Part shown: piece after piece, positions 10,740 through 23,432 of the stretch
How positions within the stretch are numbered: the stretch's first letter is position 1
Layout: each line of letters starts with the position of its first letter
Assembly: GCA_029747015.1 (NCBI GenBank)
Contig: JAKOGI010000812.1
Coordinates: 257,501-321,500 of the forward strand
Direction: 5' to 3'
DNA length: 64,000 bases
Source: Carnegiea gigantea
Lineage: Eukaryota; Streptophyta; Magnoliopsida; Caryophyllales; Cactaceae
The notes under the pieces: generated by a model
Databases searched by the model: none
Seen by the model: the letters and a program-made list of their open reading frames with translations, nothing else
What the model was told of the DNA's origin: nothing
Translations under genes and position numbers: made by a program

Positions 10740-11810
10740 AATTTCTTGATGAATTTTTTAACCTTAGTGATGAATATTTTTCTGATTTAATGATTTTCTT
10801 AATTTTAGTGACAAACATTTGTTTGTTTTAATGAACCTTGAATTTCAGTGATGAATATTTTATTTTCATTTGTATAGTGATTTTACTCGTTGTTTTGTCT
10901 TGATGAATTTTTACATTGTCGTAATAAATATTCTTGTTCTGAAACCAACAAGATCTTCAATGCACTATGCGCAATGCTCTTAGTGTTTTCAATTTGGAGC
11001 TAAAATTGAGTGTTTGGAATTGATTTATTAGGATTTTCTTGAACCAGTTTCTTGATGAATGTTTAAATTTTAATGATGAATATTTTTTTTACCTTGATGA
11101 ACTTTGAAATTTTACTAATGAATATTTTTTAGCCTTGATATATTTGACCTATTTCATATTGAATACTCATTTTTTATGGATATGTGTTAGTTTTAGTGAT
11201 GAATATGCTAATTATTTCTGATGAATTTTTTTTGGTTAATAAATTTATGCAGGGAACGTAGTAGATGTCTCTTCGTAGTAGATTGATAGATGCATATGCT
11301 GAGAAGAATGATGAATATTTGTGAAAAATTGTTGAACACTGACAAGCACATATTTTAAAAAATTCATCAGGATTCTTATAAAATTCATTAACTCTTTGTG
11401 AAATCCATAAGTTTATTACATATTCATGTGTAAAATATTTGATGTACTTGATTTTGTATTTGTATACTTTTTACATGAATGAATAAAAACTTATATTCAT
11501 GTTTATTTAAGAATATTAGTGAAATATTTGTTTAAGTCAAATTAAATGTCATCACACTTGTATTAAATTCATCATTATTGATAATTTAAACTGAAGTGCA
11601 AATTAAACTTGTAAAAAAAGTGTTGTAATCATAAAAGCATAAATGAGTACATAAGTTACATCAATAATGTTATAAAATCATCAATAATGTAAAATTTCAT
11701 CATCTTATTATTAAAATTTATCAGTTTAAAAAATTCATCAGATTGTACAAAAGTTCATCAATTTAAAAAAATTCATCAATGAATTTAAAAAATTCATCAT
11801 TCATCGAACA
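10740..11810. repeat. Dispersed TGATGAAT motif array with a strand switch
   Basis: Between about 10,740 and 11,330 the motif TGATGAAT(A/T)TTT recurs about ten times on the plus strand (for example 10769, 10849, 11073, 11197, 11218, 11307). From about 11,345 to 11,805 only its complement occurs (AAATTCATCA, at 11355, 11565, 11735, 11770, 11787 and others). The two halves face each other around about 11,340 and could fold into a long imperfect hairpin. No coding potential is seen. Confidence 0.65.
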
Positions 11811-14800
11811 TGGCTATGGATAGGCGCACATAAGATCACCCTCAGCATACCTAGCATGTTACTCCATGGAGGAATGTATAATCTATGATATAACATGTTG
11901 ACATGTAAAAAAAGTTGAAACTCGATGCAACATTTTTAGCAAGGAAACTTAGAATAATAATATGAATTAATTGTTAAATTCAACCTAAATTAAATCCAAA
12001 ACAACATAATTTAATTTTGACTCAATTTCGGCCCTGGCATGATCTACTGAACGAATAAAATTTTTACAAATCATATGAATGATACTTTTTCCTAATAATT
12101 GCGTATAATTTATTATGACAAGCTATTATATAACCTAAGTTCAAATTAATCAAACTTACTTTGTCTTGAATCTTTTGAGGCTAAAATCAACATGTTACAT
12201 AGAGTTAATTTGGATCTAACATGGTTGTATGAAATTTGTCAAAATAAATTGCTTTTGATGTAGATCACGTTGTTAAATGTAGATAATACCCTGAATATGA
12301 TTGTCTTTGCTAGCATATCATATTAGTTTCGATTGACTTCAAGTTGCTAGCATGGCTTAAGCTCAAGTTAGATTAATATATGATTCAAAAATATTTGAAT
12401 TTGTGATTGTATTTCCTGTAAACTTGTCAGCCTAACAATGCAATCAATTTAGACTTATTTTATATTAGTCTACCTGAATAATCTTAATTGGAATTCAATT
12501 AAATACTAATTCTAAAATTTTGGTACAAAATTATAAATTCTTCTAGTTTATTAATTAAATGTCGATTTATTTTTCTAGATTTTCAATACTTTAAAAAATA
12601 TTTCTTACCACATCAACCTTACTATGTCTATGTTTAATATATTTTTTAAATATTTTAACATTATATTGGGGATTAAATTAAGCCACATCATTAATTCAGA
12701 AAAAGATAAATAATTCATGTCATCAATTTTATGTTTAACAAGTCATTTCATCGATAAAATAATAAAAATAGAACGTTTAATTAAGTCAAGAGGCATTTGC
12801 TTTAACTTTCAAGTTTAGATGTATTTTTCTCTCCAAGCTAAAAGTTCAAGGGTACCATATGTTAACAACTCCAAGTAATTGTGATTGGAGAAACTTTTAT
12901 TTATTTATTATTCTTCCTTTTGAGCTTGATTTGATTAAAATTTGATTGGATTTATCTCAATTTGAACGCTTATTGAGTTCAACCTAAGCTTAATAAAGTT
13001 AGACGTGGTTCGACTCGGCTTAACTCGACTTTGTTAAACTCGTATATTATTCTATGTAGGAATTAGTCATGTCTCATTACTATTTTCAGACTTTTGGATA
13101 TGCATACTTAAATTTTGTAAGGATAAAAGATCGAAAAATACACTCAATTCGACGAAAGTATCAATAAATCACCCAAATTTAGGTTGCTAGTAGGAAAGCT
13201 CCCAAGTCCAAATTATAATCAAAGAAAAACACTAAAAAGAAGAAGGGTCTACATGTCGCACAAATGCATTACAAGATAAAGTGGTCTTTCACGAGTTTTG
13301 ATTAAGAAAGGGATTTTCCATTTAAATTTCCCTCTAATGTATTAAATGAAAAACTATTATTTTAAAATAATGGCGGACAACCCATCACCTAAACTGTTAG
13401 GGGAAAAGAAATTGATCAACAATTCTTGCCAATTAGATTAACTCAATTCAACATAAATAAATATAACATTAAGATTAAAAGTGGAGCTATTAAGTACTAA
13501 TATTAAAGTGGAGAAATAAGAGAGATGGTTGTCATTTATTCTTAGAAACCTTCACTTTCATTATTTTAGCCAATCCAAATGAGAAGACTTTCATTGGAAA
13601 AAGAATGATGAGAAGTGTTTAAAGAAGCCCATGAAACGAATAGATTTTACTCCCATTAACACCCACACTAATTACAATTAAAGAGTCAATAAAAAATTCG
13701 TCGTCACTCATATGACAATAGCAAACCTATGCATGTACTTGCTTAGTTGGGTACAATGTAATATTTATTTTGATGATGTCAAACCAATGGAAGATGATGG
13801 TATGTGAAGTGTCAAGTCTAAGTAACATATTTGTTAATCCCTTAGTTATTGAACTTACATGTGCAGAGCATTCTTGGTGCTATGGTGCATATTGTATGAT
13901 ATATTCTAAGTGTTTATATTGAATCCATGATTCCTAGCTTCTTAGGTTTGAAAGCTAAATGAGTTATACTGATTCTAAACTTACTGGATCTTGACATGAT
14001 ATTAGAATTTTAGACTTTGAGTTGTACATAGATTTGCATGACATGTGCTCAAGAGTCAACTTACCTAGTCATATATTCTTCATGTCATGAGATCAACACT
14101 TTGAGTTACTAGACTTTGAAGTATGGACTCTTACGTATAACTGTAAAGCATTCTTTGAAACATACTTGAATAAGTTGATATCAATTTGTGATTGACTTTG
14201 CAAGCAATGATCTTATTAACTTTGAGTTATACTCAAAGTAACCTAACCTTGATATGTACGTTCCTCACATAGGTGAAACTTATCTAATCAATTGATATTG
14301 GACTGCTTAAGTGCTTCTAATATGCAAGTGATATGATAGATAACATTTATTGAGGAAAAAAAGCCAAGTGAGATCATGATATTATTTAGCTGTATGGCTT
14401 TGACATGTATATCTCGTTATATATCATTGATGTGAGCCAAACCCTTGTTGAAATGTACATATATGTCTATCTATGACAATCATATTAAATACTTCAGTAA
14501 TGCATGGATCATGTCTATCTAAATGCTATATATGAATTCATAGCACATTTTATCATATATGTCTATTTGCTTAAATCTCACTTGTATGCTGAAGCAAACA
14601 TAAGTCACTAGCATACCAAGTTCACAAGTCACTAGATGCTTAGAACTTCAAAACTATAGTTGAGTGTCCCTAAACTAGGTCCATTGAGAACTTGACAAGG
14701 ATGTGAGTAGACTACCCAGATTAGTGCCACGAAAAGTTGACAATTTGCAAAGAGCTTTTAATGAATTTGGTGACACTATGATCAATTTTCTTGAAGCTAG

Positions 14801-15996
14801 AATATGCATAATGTTACATAATTATTAGTTATACAAAAATTATGCTTTTTGCATGATAGCACAATATAGAGCAAATAGTTGCTTAAAATTTTTCTAATTC
14901 TATATTTTCTTAATAAGGACGATTCCTCAACTCCCAACATCTTACAACACTTAAGAGAAACCCAAAACAATGGATGCTCCTTCCTGGATTCAATCTCTAG
15001 CAATCAAGGTGACTGTTCAAATGCTCTCTGCTCAATCTCTCTCATGAAGGCTTAGAGCCACCAAAGAGAAATTATGAAAGAAATATTCTAAATCACCACT
15101 CTAGGATAGAGATAAAGATTACGAGAATTCATACAGAAGTTAGTCTTTTGTCTTTCATTTCATCACCAACTCATACATGGAAACACATTGAAGGGAACGA
15201 GTTTATAAATAGCCAAATTGAGGAGAATAAGCTAATACATAGTGGGACAACTGGATCGATAATAGTCCTGCAAAATATCTTGAGAAATAAATCAAAAATT
15301 CAAAGATAATGACAAGTGCCATGAGCTGTAATTTTTAGGATTTCTCTCCCATCTTCTAGGAATATTCTAGAGAGTTGTAATCAATCAATGGGAGTGTTGG
15401 CATGTGAACCTTCTTCTTGAGTGGGTGTAAATCCATTCCATGTATGAAAATTCTAAGATAGAATGCTCCAAAAACTGAATTTTGTGCACATTCCACCTAA
15501 TCTCGGCCATTTGTCCCTCAAATGGAAGCCAATGACAACTTTTAGCCCATTGGGATGAAAATGACATCTTAGGAAGTAAATAAACTAAGAGTTGCATCAA
15601 TTCGGTACCTATATGTAAGAACTAGAATTCCCAAACTCAACAAAGTTATCACCTAAAAACCTGCATTGTAGGTGATAGAGGTTTCGCCAATTTAGGGGTG
15701 GAAATGCAAAGGAATACTGAAATTATTTATATATCCAAAGTGGACTCGAATACTTTCCAACAACTTATAATTGATCAATTTTCAATCACATTTACTAGGT
15801 GAAATACCATGATAAAGTAGGCCTATGTGCAAGATTTTGGTGTCAAGCGACCTTTAGGTGGATGAGATTATCTCCTTATCTTGGTACAAGGCCAAGGAGG
15901 TTTCAATATGTATAAATTGGCTATATTATTTGCCATTGAATGATGATCTATTGCCTGATGTACTTAATCAAGTTAATTAAATTAATTATAATTTAG
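11811..15996. other. AT-rich intergenic DNA, no supported gene
   Basis: Closed in most frames. At 15,000-15,660 there is a segment that could be a decayed minus-strand LTR: on the minus strand GGCTATTTATAAACTCG (about 15,200) resembles a TATA region. No partner LTR, PBS or coding part was found, so no element is called. The short ORFs at 14,797-15,003 and 15,385-15,600 (minus) have no recognisable motif. Confidence 0.45.
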
Positions 15997-17030
15997 TGTT
16001 CAACCTGAAATTTTGCCATTTTATATCCCTTTATTATATAATATTTGCTCGAAATTAATGAATAAATTTGGATTTTAATATGTTTTTAGTTATTTTGTAG
16101 GAATCATGAAATCTAGGAAAAAGAATACAAAAATTGATCCAATTAGATGCAAAGGCAAAGAAAGAAAGGTGTTGAATCAGATTTGAATTAAGAAAAAAAA
16201 GGGAAGAAGATTGAAGCCTATTTGTGCAGCGGCCAAATCCTGTGCTTCCCAACTTCCTTCCCTTTTCTCTTCTCGGTGGGCCAGTTTCCCTCAGCTTCTT
16301 CTTTTTCTTCCTCCTTGCTGTGTGCCCAGAGACCTGAGACCCTGTGCGACTTCACTTTGTCTTCTTCATTAAGCCATAACTGCAACTCTCTCTTTCTCTC
16401 TCCTCCTTCATTTATCACATTAAACTCAACTGCCATTATCTTTCATCATGATCATCAATTTGATAGTTTCAAGCAGTAATGGGGAGACTTAATTCGGGCA
16501 ATCAAGAGGCTAGAGGCGTGGTTTCTGGATACACAAGTGAGGGGCAAAGTCGAAAGCAAGGGGAGGAGATAGCATAGAATAGAGTTTTTTTTTTTTTTTT
16601 TTTTGAGTTCTAGTTCTTCGGTCCTTCTTCCTCTTTTTCTTTCTTTTTCCCATTTTTAGATATGGACTCTCCAATTCTTGTCATTAGTTCTAGTTTTCCT
16701 TATTCAAGTGAAAGTTTGATGATTTGGATGATTGATAGTTCAAGTGTTTGATCAACTCTAAGTTTTATCATGCTTCCCTCTTTCGAGTTACGCTAGTTGA
16801 ATGAAGAAATTTGCATTTAAATCTTGTTCATTTCCCTTGATTCATATCTTAGTCATGTTAATTTGTTTTATTTTCTCATGATTTAATTAGATTCGAGTCT
16901 ATGGAAATAGTAGTGTTAGGATAGATTAGTTATTTGCGACCTAATTTCATACTCCATCTCCGTAGATCGAGCCTCAAGTGTTACAACTGACTACCATGCG
17001 CTTGCGGTTTAAACTCATTATAAAAATCAC
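15997..17030 (+). repeat. 5' LTR of element A
   Basis: Begins TGTTCAACC and ends with AAAAATCACA just before the PBS at about 17,031, giving about 1.03 kb. It contains pyrimidine-rich tracts (16,250-16,420), a 21-base poly-T (about 16,586) and a segment shared with the 3' copy. Compared with the 3' LTR it lacks an insert of roughly 240 bp in the pyrimidine-rich part, but it contains about 570 bp of 3' sequence that the truncated copy has lost. Confidence 0.75.
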
Positions 17031-17053
17031 AAGTTTTTGGCACCGTTGCTAAT
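17031..17053 (+). other. Degenerate primer-binding site of element A
   Basis: AGTTTTTGGCACCGTTGCTA lies immediately after the LTR end and differs by one base (CACC for CGCC) from the TTTTTGGCGCCGTTGC signature of Athila/Tat-type plant gypsy elements. The PBS primes minus-strand cDNA from a tRNA. Confidence 0.75.
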
Positions 17054-18065
17054 GATGAGTTTGTGAAATTAGGTTGTGTTGAGTCGCAGTTGAGTCATTT
17101 GAGTTTTCGTTTTGTATATCTGATCTTTGATTTTTAGGGTGTGTTTATTTAGTTTTAGTTGTTTTAGCATAGTTTAGATTTCTTTTGTTTCTCATTTTTT
17201 ATTAGAGTTTTTATTGTATTATTGTTTTGGCAAATTTTATTTTGGTAGTTTGTCATTATTTTGCTACTGGAAAAAAAAAAACTACTGATTTTGGACTAAT
17301 GTAGTAGCAGAACAAAAAAGAAAGAACATAGCAGTGGAGGTTTTTTTCTTCAGTTTTTTGTATTGTGTTGAATTGTTCAAAGTAGTTTTGGTGTGAATTT
17401 TTTGGTTCTGATATTTTTAATGGATTCTCTATGATGTTTAGAGTCTAGGTGAATTTTTGTGGAATTTTTGGGAATTTCTAAAAGTTTCTGTGATTTTTAG
17501 AAATAATTTTGTGTTAGGAATTTTCTGCACTGTTCTAGGACGGGGAAAAATTGAAAAAACATTTGTTCATGTTCCCTATGGCTGTGTTGAATTTTTTGTA
17601 TGTAGTGTTCTAAATTTAGAGTTTTATTTCTGCTTAAAATTACTTTTAGATTTTGTTTTGTTTCAGGTGCTATAATTTATGTCTGTGTGTGTTTAAAGAA
17701 AAATCAGAAAAACAGAATGGTACAGTATACATGGGTTGTGCATGCGCTTCTTTTTAGTTCTTTGTGTTAGGTTGCTTCTTGATGTGCAAGTCTTTTGGTC
17801 TTTTTTTTTCTTTTTGTAATATAGTTTTATTTTTGTTAGTTTATTTTGTTGTGTTAACTTCATTATTTGAGTGTCTTGTTTCTTAGTTTTAGTCATCAGT
17901 TTATAGTTAGTCGTCTTAGAGTCATTGTTTTTTCTTTTAGTTTTTCTTTCAATAACCAAAAAAAAGCCAATAAAATTGAAAATCCTAAAAAAAATTTGAA
18001 AAAATTCTTCAAATCGAACAAAAAGAGTTTCAAAATGCTATTTTTTGCTTTCCCACAATTCTAGC

Positions 18066-19581
18066 ATGAACCTTTTGAGTTATTTATTGAGACTTAATGA
18101 TTATCGTGCTCAATTGCACCAAAGTTTTGAAAAATGGAAAATCTATAAGGTCATTGTTGTGGATCTAAATGTTAAATCTAGAGATTATGTTGAGTCTCTT
18201 CGCCCTGGAGGTGTGATAGGATTATTAACAAGAACTCAAGATCATGTATGGGATTTCTTTGAAAATTATCTTAGGACACGTATATGCTTGAACAAGCTAA
18301 AGGGACCTTGAGATACCCAACTCAAGATGAGTATGTTTTTCATGATAATCCTCACCACCAGGTAGACTTTACAGACTCTTATGACCACCAATCTCACTAT
18401 TATGCGCCTCATATGTTTTGTAATTATTGTGAGTCTTTTGATCATGATATTTATAATTGTTCATATCGTGATTATGTTAATGCTACATGTGAAAGTGTTA
18501 AAGAGGCGATCAATGAATTGACTGAAAAAATGTTAGAGACAATGAAAGAGAAAATTGTTGAATATTCTCAATGTGTTAGTTAGTCATAGTTGGAAGAATG
18601 CTAACTTGCATGAGCCTGATTCTAGTTTAGGATTTCCTACACCTCAAGCTAGTCTTTATGATGATTTTAAACCCTTCTATCATGCTAGGCCTGATTTACA
18701 TGATGTTATGCCTTTTCCTAGCGTAGAACAAGAGAGTGACCTCCCTATGTCTTTATCCTCTGACTTTGCACATGAACCTAGCTTACATAGAGATGTCGCT
18801 GAGGATGTCCTAGTTTTTGCTGATCCACCCACCCCTTTTAATGACTCGTTTGAGTTTAAGATGGTAAAGACCTTGAGAGTGCTAGTGAGCTAGATATGAG
18901 CATCACAACTGAAGTTGAGCGTCATGATTTTGATGGTTCAAACGTTATTGTGTTCCAGGAGTCTTGTGAGGGGGTGGTTGGACCCACTAATTTGGAATTT
19001 GATGATGATATTTTTCTGTGAAATATGAATCTTTTTCATGTGGGTTTAATATTAACGACAGTCTTGATGATGGTTTTTGTGTTGAATATGAATCTTTCTC
19101 TTTTGACCGCAGAATAACTGACCTCCTCTTTGAATCTTGCAAGTCAGAATTTATCGAGTCTGAGAGCATTATCACTAAGAAATTTAATTTAAACCAGACT
19201 CTTAAGCACAGCGAAAAAAAGTGACTTGTGGACTTAGGACCTACTGTTTTGCCTAGACCTTTCATTTACGATAACTCACTTTCTAGGCCAATGACCCACT
19301 TACTGACTAATGGCGAGTATGTCTATCTATTTCCTGATTGGGCCCAATAATTTGACAAGTTGAAGCGGACCTTTACTTGTATTGCATTGATTCTATGGAT
19401 GTACTCTATTTGGCTCCAAGTCTATGCTTTTTACTGTTTCTATGTTATTGAGAGTTGTTCTTCGGTGTTTGCTAAGCTACTTCATGTTGTAATGAGTTTC
19501 TATTTGAGTAGCAATTTTCAGCTTGATATGGAGTGTCTGATGCTCTATGGGCCTTTATCTATAACAGATTTTAGGAGGCTA
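18066..19581 (+). pseudogene. Gag-like pseudogene of element A, with CCHC knuckle
   Basis: Coding quality is continuous from the ATG at 18,066 (MNLLSYLLRLNDYRAQL) to the stop at 19,581 but jumps between three frames at about 18,300, 18,570 and 18,900-19,020. It is therefore one gene with frameshifts. A CNYCESFDHDIYNC motif at 18,419-18,460 is a C-x2-C-x4-H-x4-C zinc knuckle, as in retroelement nucleocapsids. Acidic, Pro/Ser-rich sequence follows (FPTPQASLYDDFKPF). The end is hydrophobic and aromatic (IALILWMYSIWLQVYAF, then YGPLSITDFRRL), suggesting one or two membrane-like segments. The homologous pieces in B (57,159-58,072, minus) confirm the order. No enzyme domain is present. The function of the C-terminal half is unknown. 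Confidence 0.65.
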
Positions 19582-19785
19582 TAGCTTAGGTGTATTTCTG
19601 CATCTGACCTGGTATAATCGTTCCTCTTTATTTTCTCTTTTTATTTTGTTTCCTTTTGTACATTTATTGCTTTACTTTGGTTTTATTGTTTTCTTTTTGT
19701 GTATTTGTTGTTCTTTTTAGTTTTTTATTTTTTATTTTTTATTTTCTATTTTCTTTCAGTTCTAATGAGGACATTGTCTGGTTTA

Positions 19786-19803
19786 GGTGTGGGGGTGGGA
19801 AAC
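19786..19803 (+). other. Internal polypurine-like tract of element A
   Basis: GGTGTGGGGGTGGGAAACT lies about 200 bp after the gag-like stop and 1.6 kb before the 3' LTR. The same tract is found in the equivalent place of element B (complement at about 28,252-28,270). Conservation in both suggests a role, possibly a second plus-strand primer; this is inference. Confidence 0.5.
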
Positions 19804-21409
19804 TACATTTCCAAAAAAATTGAAAAAAAAATTGAGATTGAAGAATAAATAAAAAAATCGAAAATTCAAAAAATTCAAAAAGGTTTTGTTTTTGGGGAAT
19901 ATATGTGCTACTCTGATTGGCAATGTCCTCTTGCACTTGAGTTGTTAGGTTGTATATAAATATGGTGTGCGTTGATAAAACTTAGTTCAAAGTGTAATGT
20001 TTGTGCTCAATTCTAACCCTCGACATTTTTCGTATGCAAGCTTGACTTGGTAGGTAACCTATGAGATTTTGAACTTTAAAGACTAAGTCATTCTTTTGTT
20101 TAGTCTAATATGTTTCTTTCATGTGTGTCTCTTCCATGAGTACGTTTCTAGAACTTGCTATGATTCTCTTTGAAATCACATTTGGCATGTGCATTACGAT
20201 AACATGATAGAGACATCCATTTCTTTTATGAGCCATTTAGCCAAGTTGCCACCCTGATTTTGATGTTTTAACCTTCGTGCAAACCCTTTGAGCCTTGATC
20301 ATTTTTGTTGTGAACGTCTCATTTTAGCCCTTGGCCTAAACACATTTTCCTACACCTAAACTAAGACTAATCAAGCAACACTTCATCATTTGGTGGTTAG
20401 CTTTTGGGTGTTATTGGTGGATGATTTTGGTTATGTGATGGAATGTATCGTTGTGACCATTTGAAAATTGAGTTATGTTATTTTTATACATGCTATTCAT
20501 TCGTTTTCTTATTAAAGAAAAGAAAAATGGAAAAGTTTCCAAGGAAAAAGAATGGAAAATTTTGATTGAAAATCTCAAAAATTTCAAAAAAGTTGTGAAT
20601 AAGAATGCTTGGCATGAATGTTGTCAATGTCTATACTCATTTCTAGTGGTCCAATTTTGTGGGGTGTGTTCTTATTTTGTTTTGAGACAGCATGTGATTA
20701 TTACAATTGGTGTAAGTGTTGGTTGCTCTTAAGTCACTTCGCTTTTAGCTCCTCATTTCCTAAATAATATGTCCCTCTTCTAACCCTTTAATCATAGCCC
20801 CATTACAACCCTTGAGAAGTCCTCTTGATTGTTGTGTTGTATTTTGCATCTTAGTGATGGAGAATTGAGAATCTTAGTAAGCTTATATTAGTCTTTTTGA
20901 TTGGGAGATGAGTTGAGTGAACCTTGTTACATCTTAATACACATGAGCGTGAGTGTTCTACATTTTTCTAAAGTGAGGTTCCACCAGTCGAGCTTGTATA
21001 TAATTTCTAAGTGGGGTGAAAGATTATATATGGATGTCATTAGTGAGGATTGAAAGTTTCTTGATGTGTACATTGTGTTTATATGTGATCTAATGCTTAG
21101 GTTACTTGAGGAATGTGGTTAACTGAAATGTATACATTTTTCCCCGATGTCGTATATTCGAGTCTTTGAAAACCCAAAAAAAATTTGATTTTCTGTTTTC
21201 TTTTTATAAATTTAGTTGGTATATCTTCTGAAAACCCTCACGAGACCTTATTCTTCCACTAAGGGGTAACCCAGAGGTTTAAAAAGCTTGTTGCATATGC
21301 TAAGTGTAACCATGATTCCTAAGAAAGTGAGTTATGATTTTATTTTTCTTTTTCTAGGATTTTTAGTCTCATTTACTTAAGGACGAGCAAAATTTAGGTT
21401 TGAGGGTAT
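19804..21409 (+). other. 3' non-coding region and PPT of element A
   Basis: No gene. The block around 20,110-20,240 (ATGTTTCTTTCATGTGTGT ... CATTTGGCATGTGCAT ... TTTTATGAGCCATTTAGCC) aligns by eye with the complement of 27,700-27,850 in element B. The region ends GGACGAGCAAAATTTAGG then TTTGAGGGTAT, the purine-rich tract directly before the 3' LTR. B has the parallel GAGGATAAGCAATGG before its own. Confidence 0.65.
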
Positions 21410-22070
21410 TGTTCAATATGAAATTTTATCATTTTATACCCCTTTATTATCTAATTAATGAATAAGTTTGGATTTTAATATATTTTTAATTATTTTGTAG
21501 GAACTGAAAATTAATCAAATTAAATGCAAAGGGGAAGAAAGAAAGGCGTTGGATCAGACTTGAATTAAAAAAAAGAGAAGACGATTGAAGCCCATTTACA
21601 CAACAACCCAATCCCGTGCTTCCCAGCTTCCTTCCCTTCTTTTTTCTTGGTGGGCCAGTTTCCCCTAACTCGCGGCCCAATTCTTTCCCTTCTCCTTCCC
21701 AGCGTTTCCCCATTCTCTTTCTTTCTTTCTTTCTAGTCTTTTGCGTGTCCCAGATTTCCGCGGCCCAATCTCTCTCCTCTCCTTCCCTTTTCTCTCTCTC
21801 CCAATTGGGCATGCTCTCTGCAGCCTAGCGCCTTCCTGTTCTTCACTTAATGAACCCATGTGCTACTCACATGACTCCCAGCACCCCCCTTCTTCTTCTT
21901 CTTCTTCTTCCTCCTTGCTACATACCCAGAGACCCGAGACCCTGCGTTGCTTCACTTCGTCTTCTTCATCAACCCATAACTGCAGTTCTCTCTTTCTCTC
22001 TCCTCCTTCATTCATTATATTAAACCCACCTACTGTTACCTTTCATCATCATTTAGTCAACCAATCGCCT
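21410..22070 (+). repeat. Truncated 3' LTR of element A
   Basis: Starts TGTTCAATATGAAATTTTAT and follows the 5' LTR through the pyrimidine-rich part. It carries about 240 bp not in the 5' copy (about 21,660-21,885, ending in a CTT-triplet run at 21,889-21,910). Similarity to the 5' LTR stops at about 22,055, so the last half is missing. The open frames within it are low-complexity and not genes. Confidence 0.7.
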
Positions 22071-22080
22071 TGCTAATTAT

Positions 22081-23208
22081 TGTTTGCTTAATGTTTAAAG
22101 GCAAAATTAATTTTTGACAATCACTAATGTGCTAGTTGGTGCTACCTGGATGCCAAAACAGAAAAAATCAAATACATTCTGCTTTGAGAAAAGACCTAAA
22201 AGCAACTCTATACAACAAGTAGCATGTTGGTTACTTGCCTTAAACGGAAGCTATCAACATTAAGGCATGAAAAGAGCTTACTTGCCTTATCAAAAAAAGA
22301 AAACAATGGCTATGACACTTAATGAAGGGTGAAAACCTATCTCCTGGAGGCAAAAGAAGCCAAGACTTTATGTTGTAGATCTCGAGACAAAACCTCAATA
22401 GTTAAGGCCCTTAAACTAGCTACTAGCCATTGGAGAGAAGCTTGAACAAATATTGTTGAGCGTCCAACAGTTACATTCTTCAACATCCTCCAACGGTTTA
22501 GTGCATGAAGCTTATAAATAGAAGATCTTCCTAAAGAAGAGTGGAAAACTCAAGCACATTCAAAGAAATATTCTACGTTTTTCTCACCTATATTCTCAAG
22601 GGATTGTATTGAAAATCATTGCAATATTTGTATGTGCACATTGAGAATCCTTAACAAGCATGAGAGTTGAGAGAACTTACTTATAAGCAAGATGGTTGGC
22701 TTGGAGAATTGTCCTACCTGAGAGGGGTCTCAGGTGACATCATTTCAAATGAGGTTTAGAAAATAATCCTTATGAGGCAAGAGAATTGGGAGAAGTACTC
22801 AGGTTATAAGCAAGTGAGGTAACTAGAGTGTTAGCCTACATTAGAGGAGTCTTGGGTGAACTCGCCTCAAGTAGGACTTGAAGAGTGTATTACCAAAGTC
22901 CTTGGGTGGACATATCAAGTTGTAATATCAAGGAGATTAACACAAGCTGATTCAATCCTAAGGAATAAGTCCTTAGGCAGGGATATAGCTCGATTGAGAA
23001 AGTGAATCTTGTTAAAAAGATATATTATTTTCATTTATTTCCTACACTTTACTGTGTATTTAGTGTTCTTGACATGTTCAGTCAGTTGTCCATAATTTTA
23101 TTGCATCTTCCTATGTTTTGTAGTTAAGCTTTCCCTTGTAGTATTTATTTCCTATCATCCTATTCACCCCCTTAGGGTGATCTAACCTGCCTTGGGACCA
23201 ACACTTAA
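22081..23208 (+). repeat. Copia-type LTR remnant (possible solo LTR)
   Basis: The block has the anatomy of a plant copia LTR: it can start at TGTTTGCTTAATG, has a TATA-like CTTATAAATAGAAG at 22,511, and ends CTATTCACCCCCTTAGGG ... GGGACCAACA. No second copy, PBS or coding region lies nearby and the flanking 5-mers do not match (ATTAT/CTTAA), so the ends are tentative. It abuts the truncation of the element A 3' LTR and may have caused it. Confidence 0.45.
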
Positions 23209-23399
23209 TAATAAGGTAAAGAATATTATGAAGTGATCCCTTTTTAACTCTCACTCAAATGGTAAAAGCCTACTATATTAAGGTATTTTAACTACATGAT
23301 ATCATAATAAAGTAGTAGCAACAATAATAATAGCGATAATAATTTTAACATCATAAAATATTTCAATACAGTATACCTAATAACATAGTCAACAAACGC

Positions 23400-23432
23400 G
23401 TACACACACACGCGCGCGCGCGCACACACACA

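Larger units (their letters stand above)
15997..22070 (+). mobile_element. Element A: non-autonomous LTR retrotransposon (gag-only, LARD-like)
   Basis: Two related terminal blocks start TGTTCAA(C/T) at 15,997 and 21,410 and share the downstream runs CATTTTATA(T/C)CCCTTTATTAT and AATTTGGATTTTAATAT. After the first LTR comes a PBS of the TTTTTGGCGCCGTTGC class (here degenerate). Then come a T-rich leader of about 1 kb, a gag-like pseudogene, and 1.8 kb of non-coding DNA ending in a purine-rich tract before the 3' LTR. No protease, reverse transcriptase, RNase H or integrase can be found, so it must have been mobilised in trans. The layout, the zinc knuckle and several non-coding blocks match element B, which makes A and B members of related families. 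The 3' LTR is cut short at about 22,055-22,080, so no TSD can be checked. Confidence 0.8.

Noticed and set aside
8080..11810. CRISPR array
   Set aside because: The repeats are degenerate, spacing is not CRISPR-like, and the whole window is plant nuclear DNA with no cas genes.
14797..15600. Host gene exons around 14.8-15.6 kb
   Set aside because: The two minus-strand ORFs have no motif and no splice-linked continuation, and the region has LTR-like texture.
16222..16479. ORFs in both strands of the element A LTRs (16,218-16,479; 21,486-22,076)
   Set aside because: Pyrimidine-rich low-complexity DNA gives Ser/Leu/Phe or Glu/Arg/Lys frames by composition; the two LTRs do not conserve the frame.
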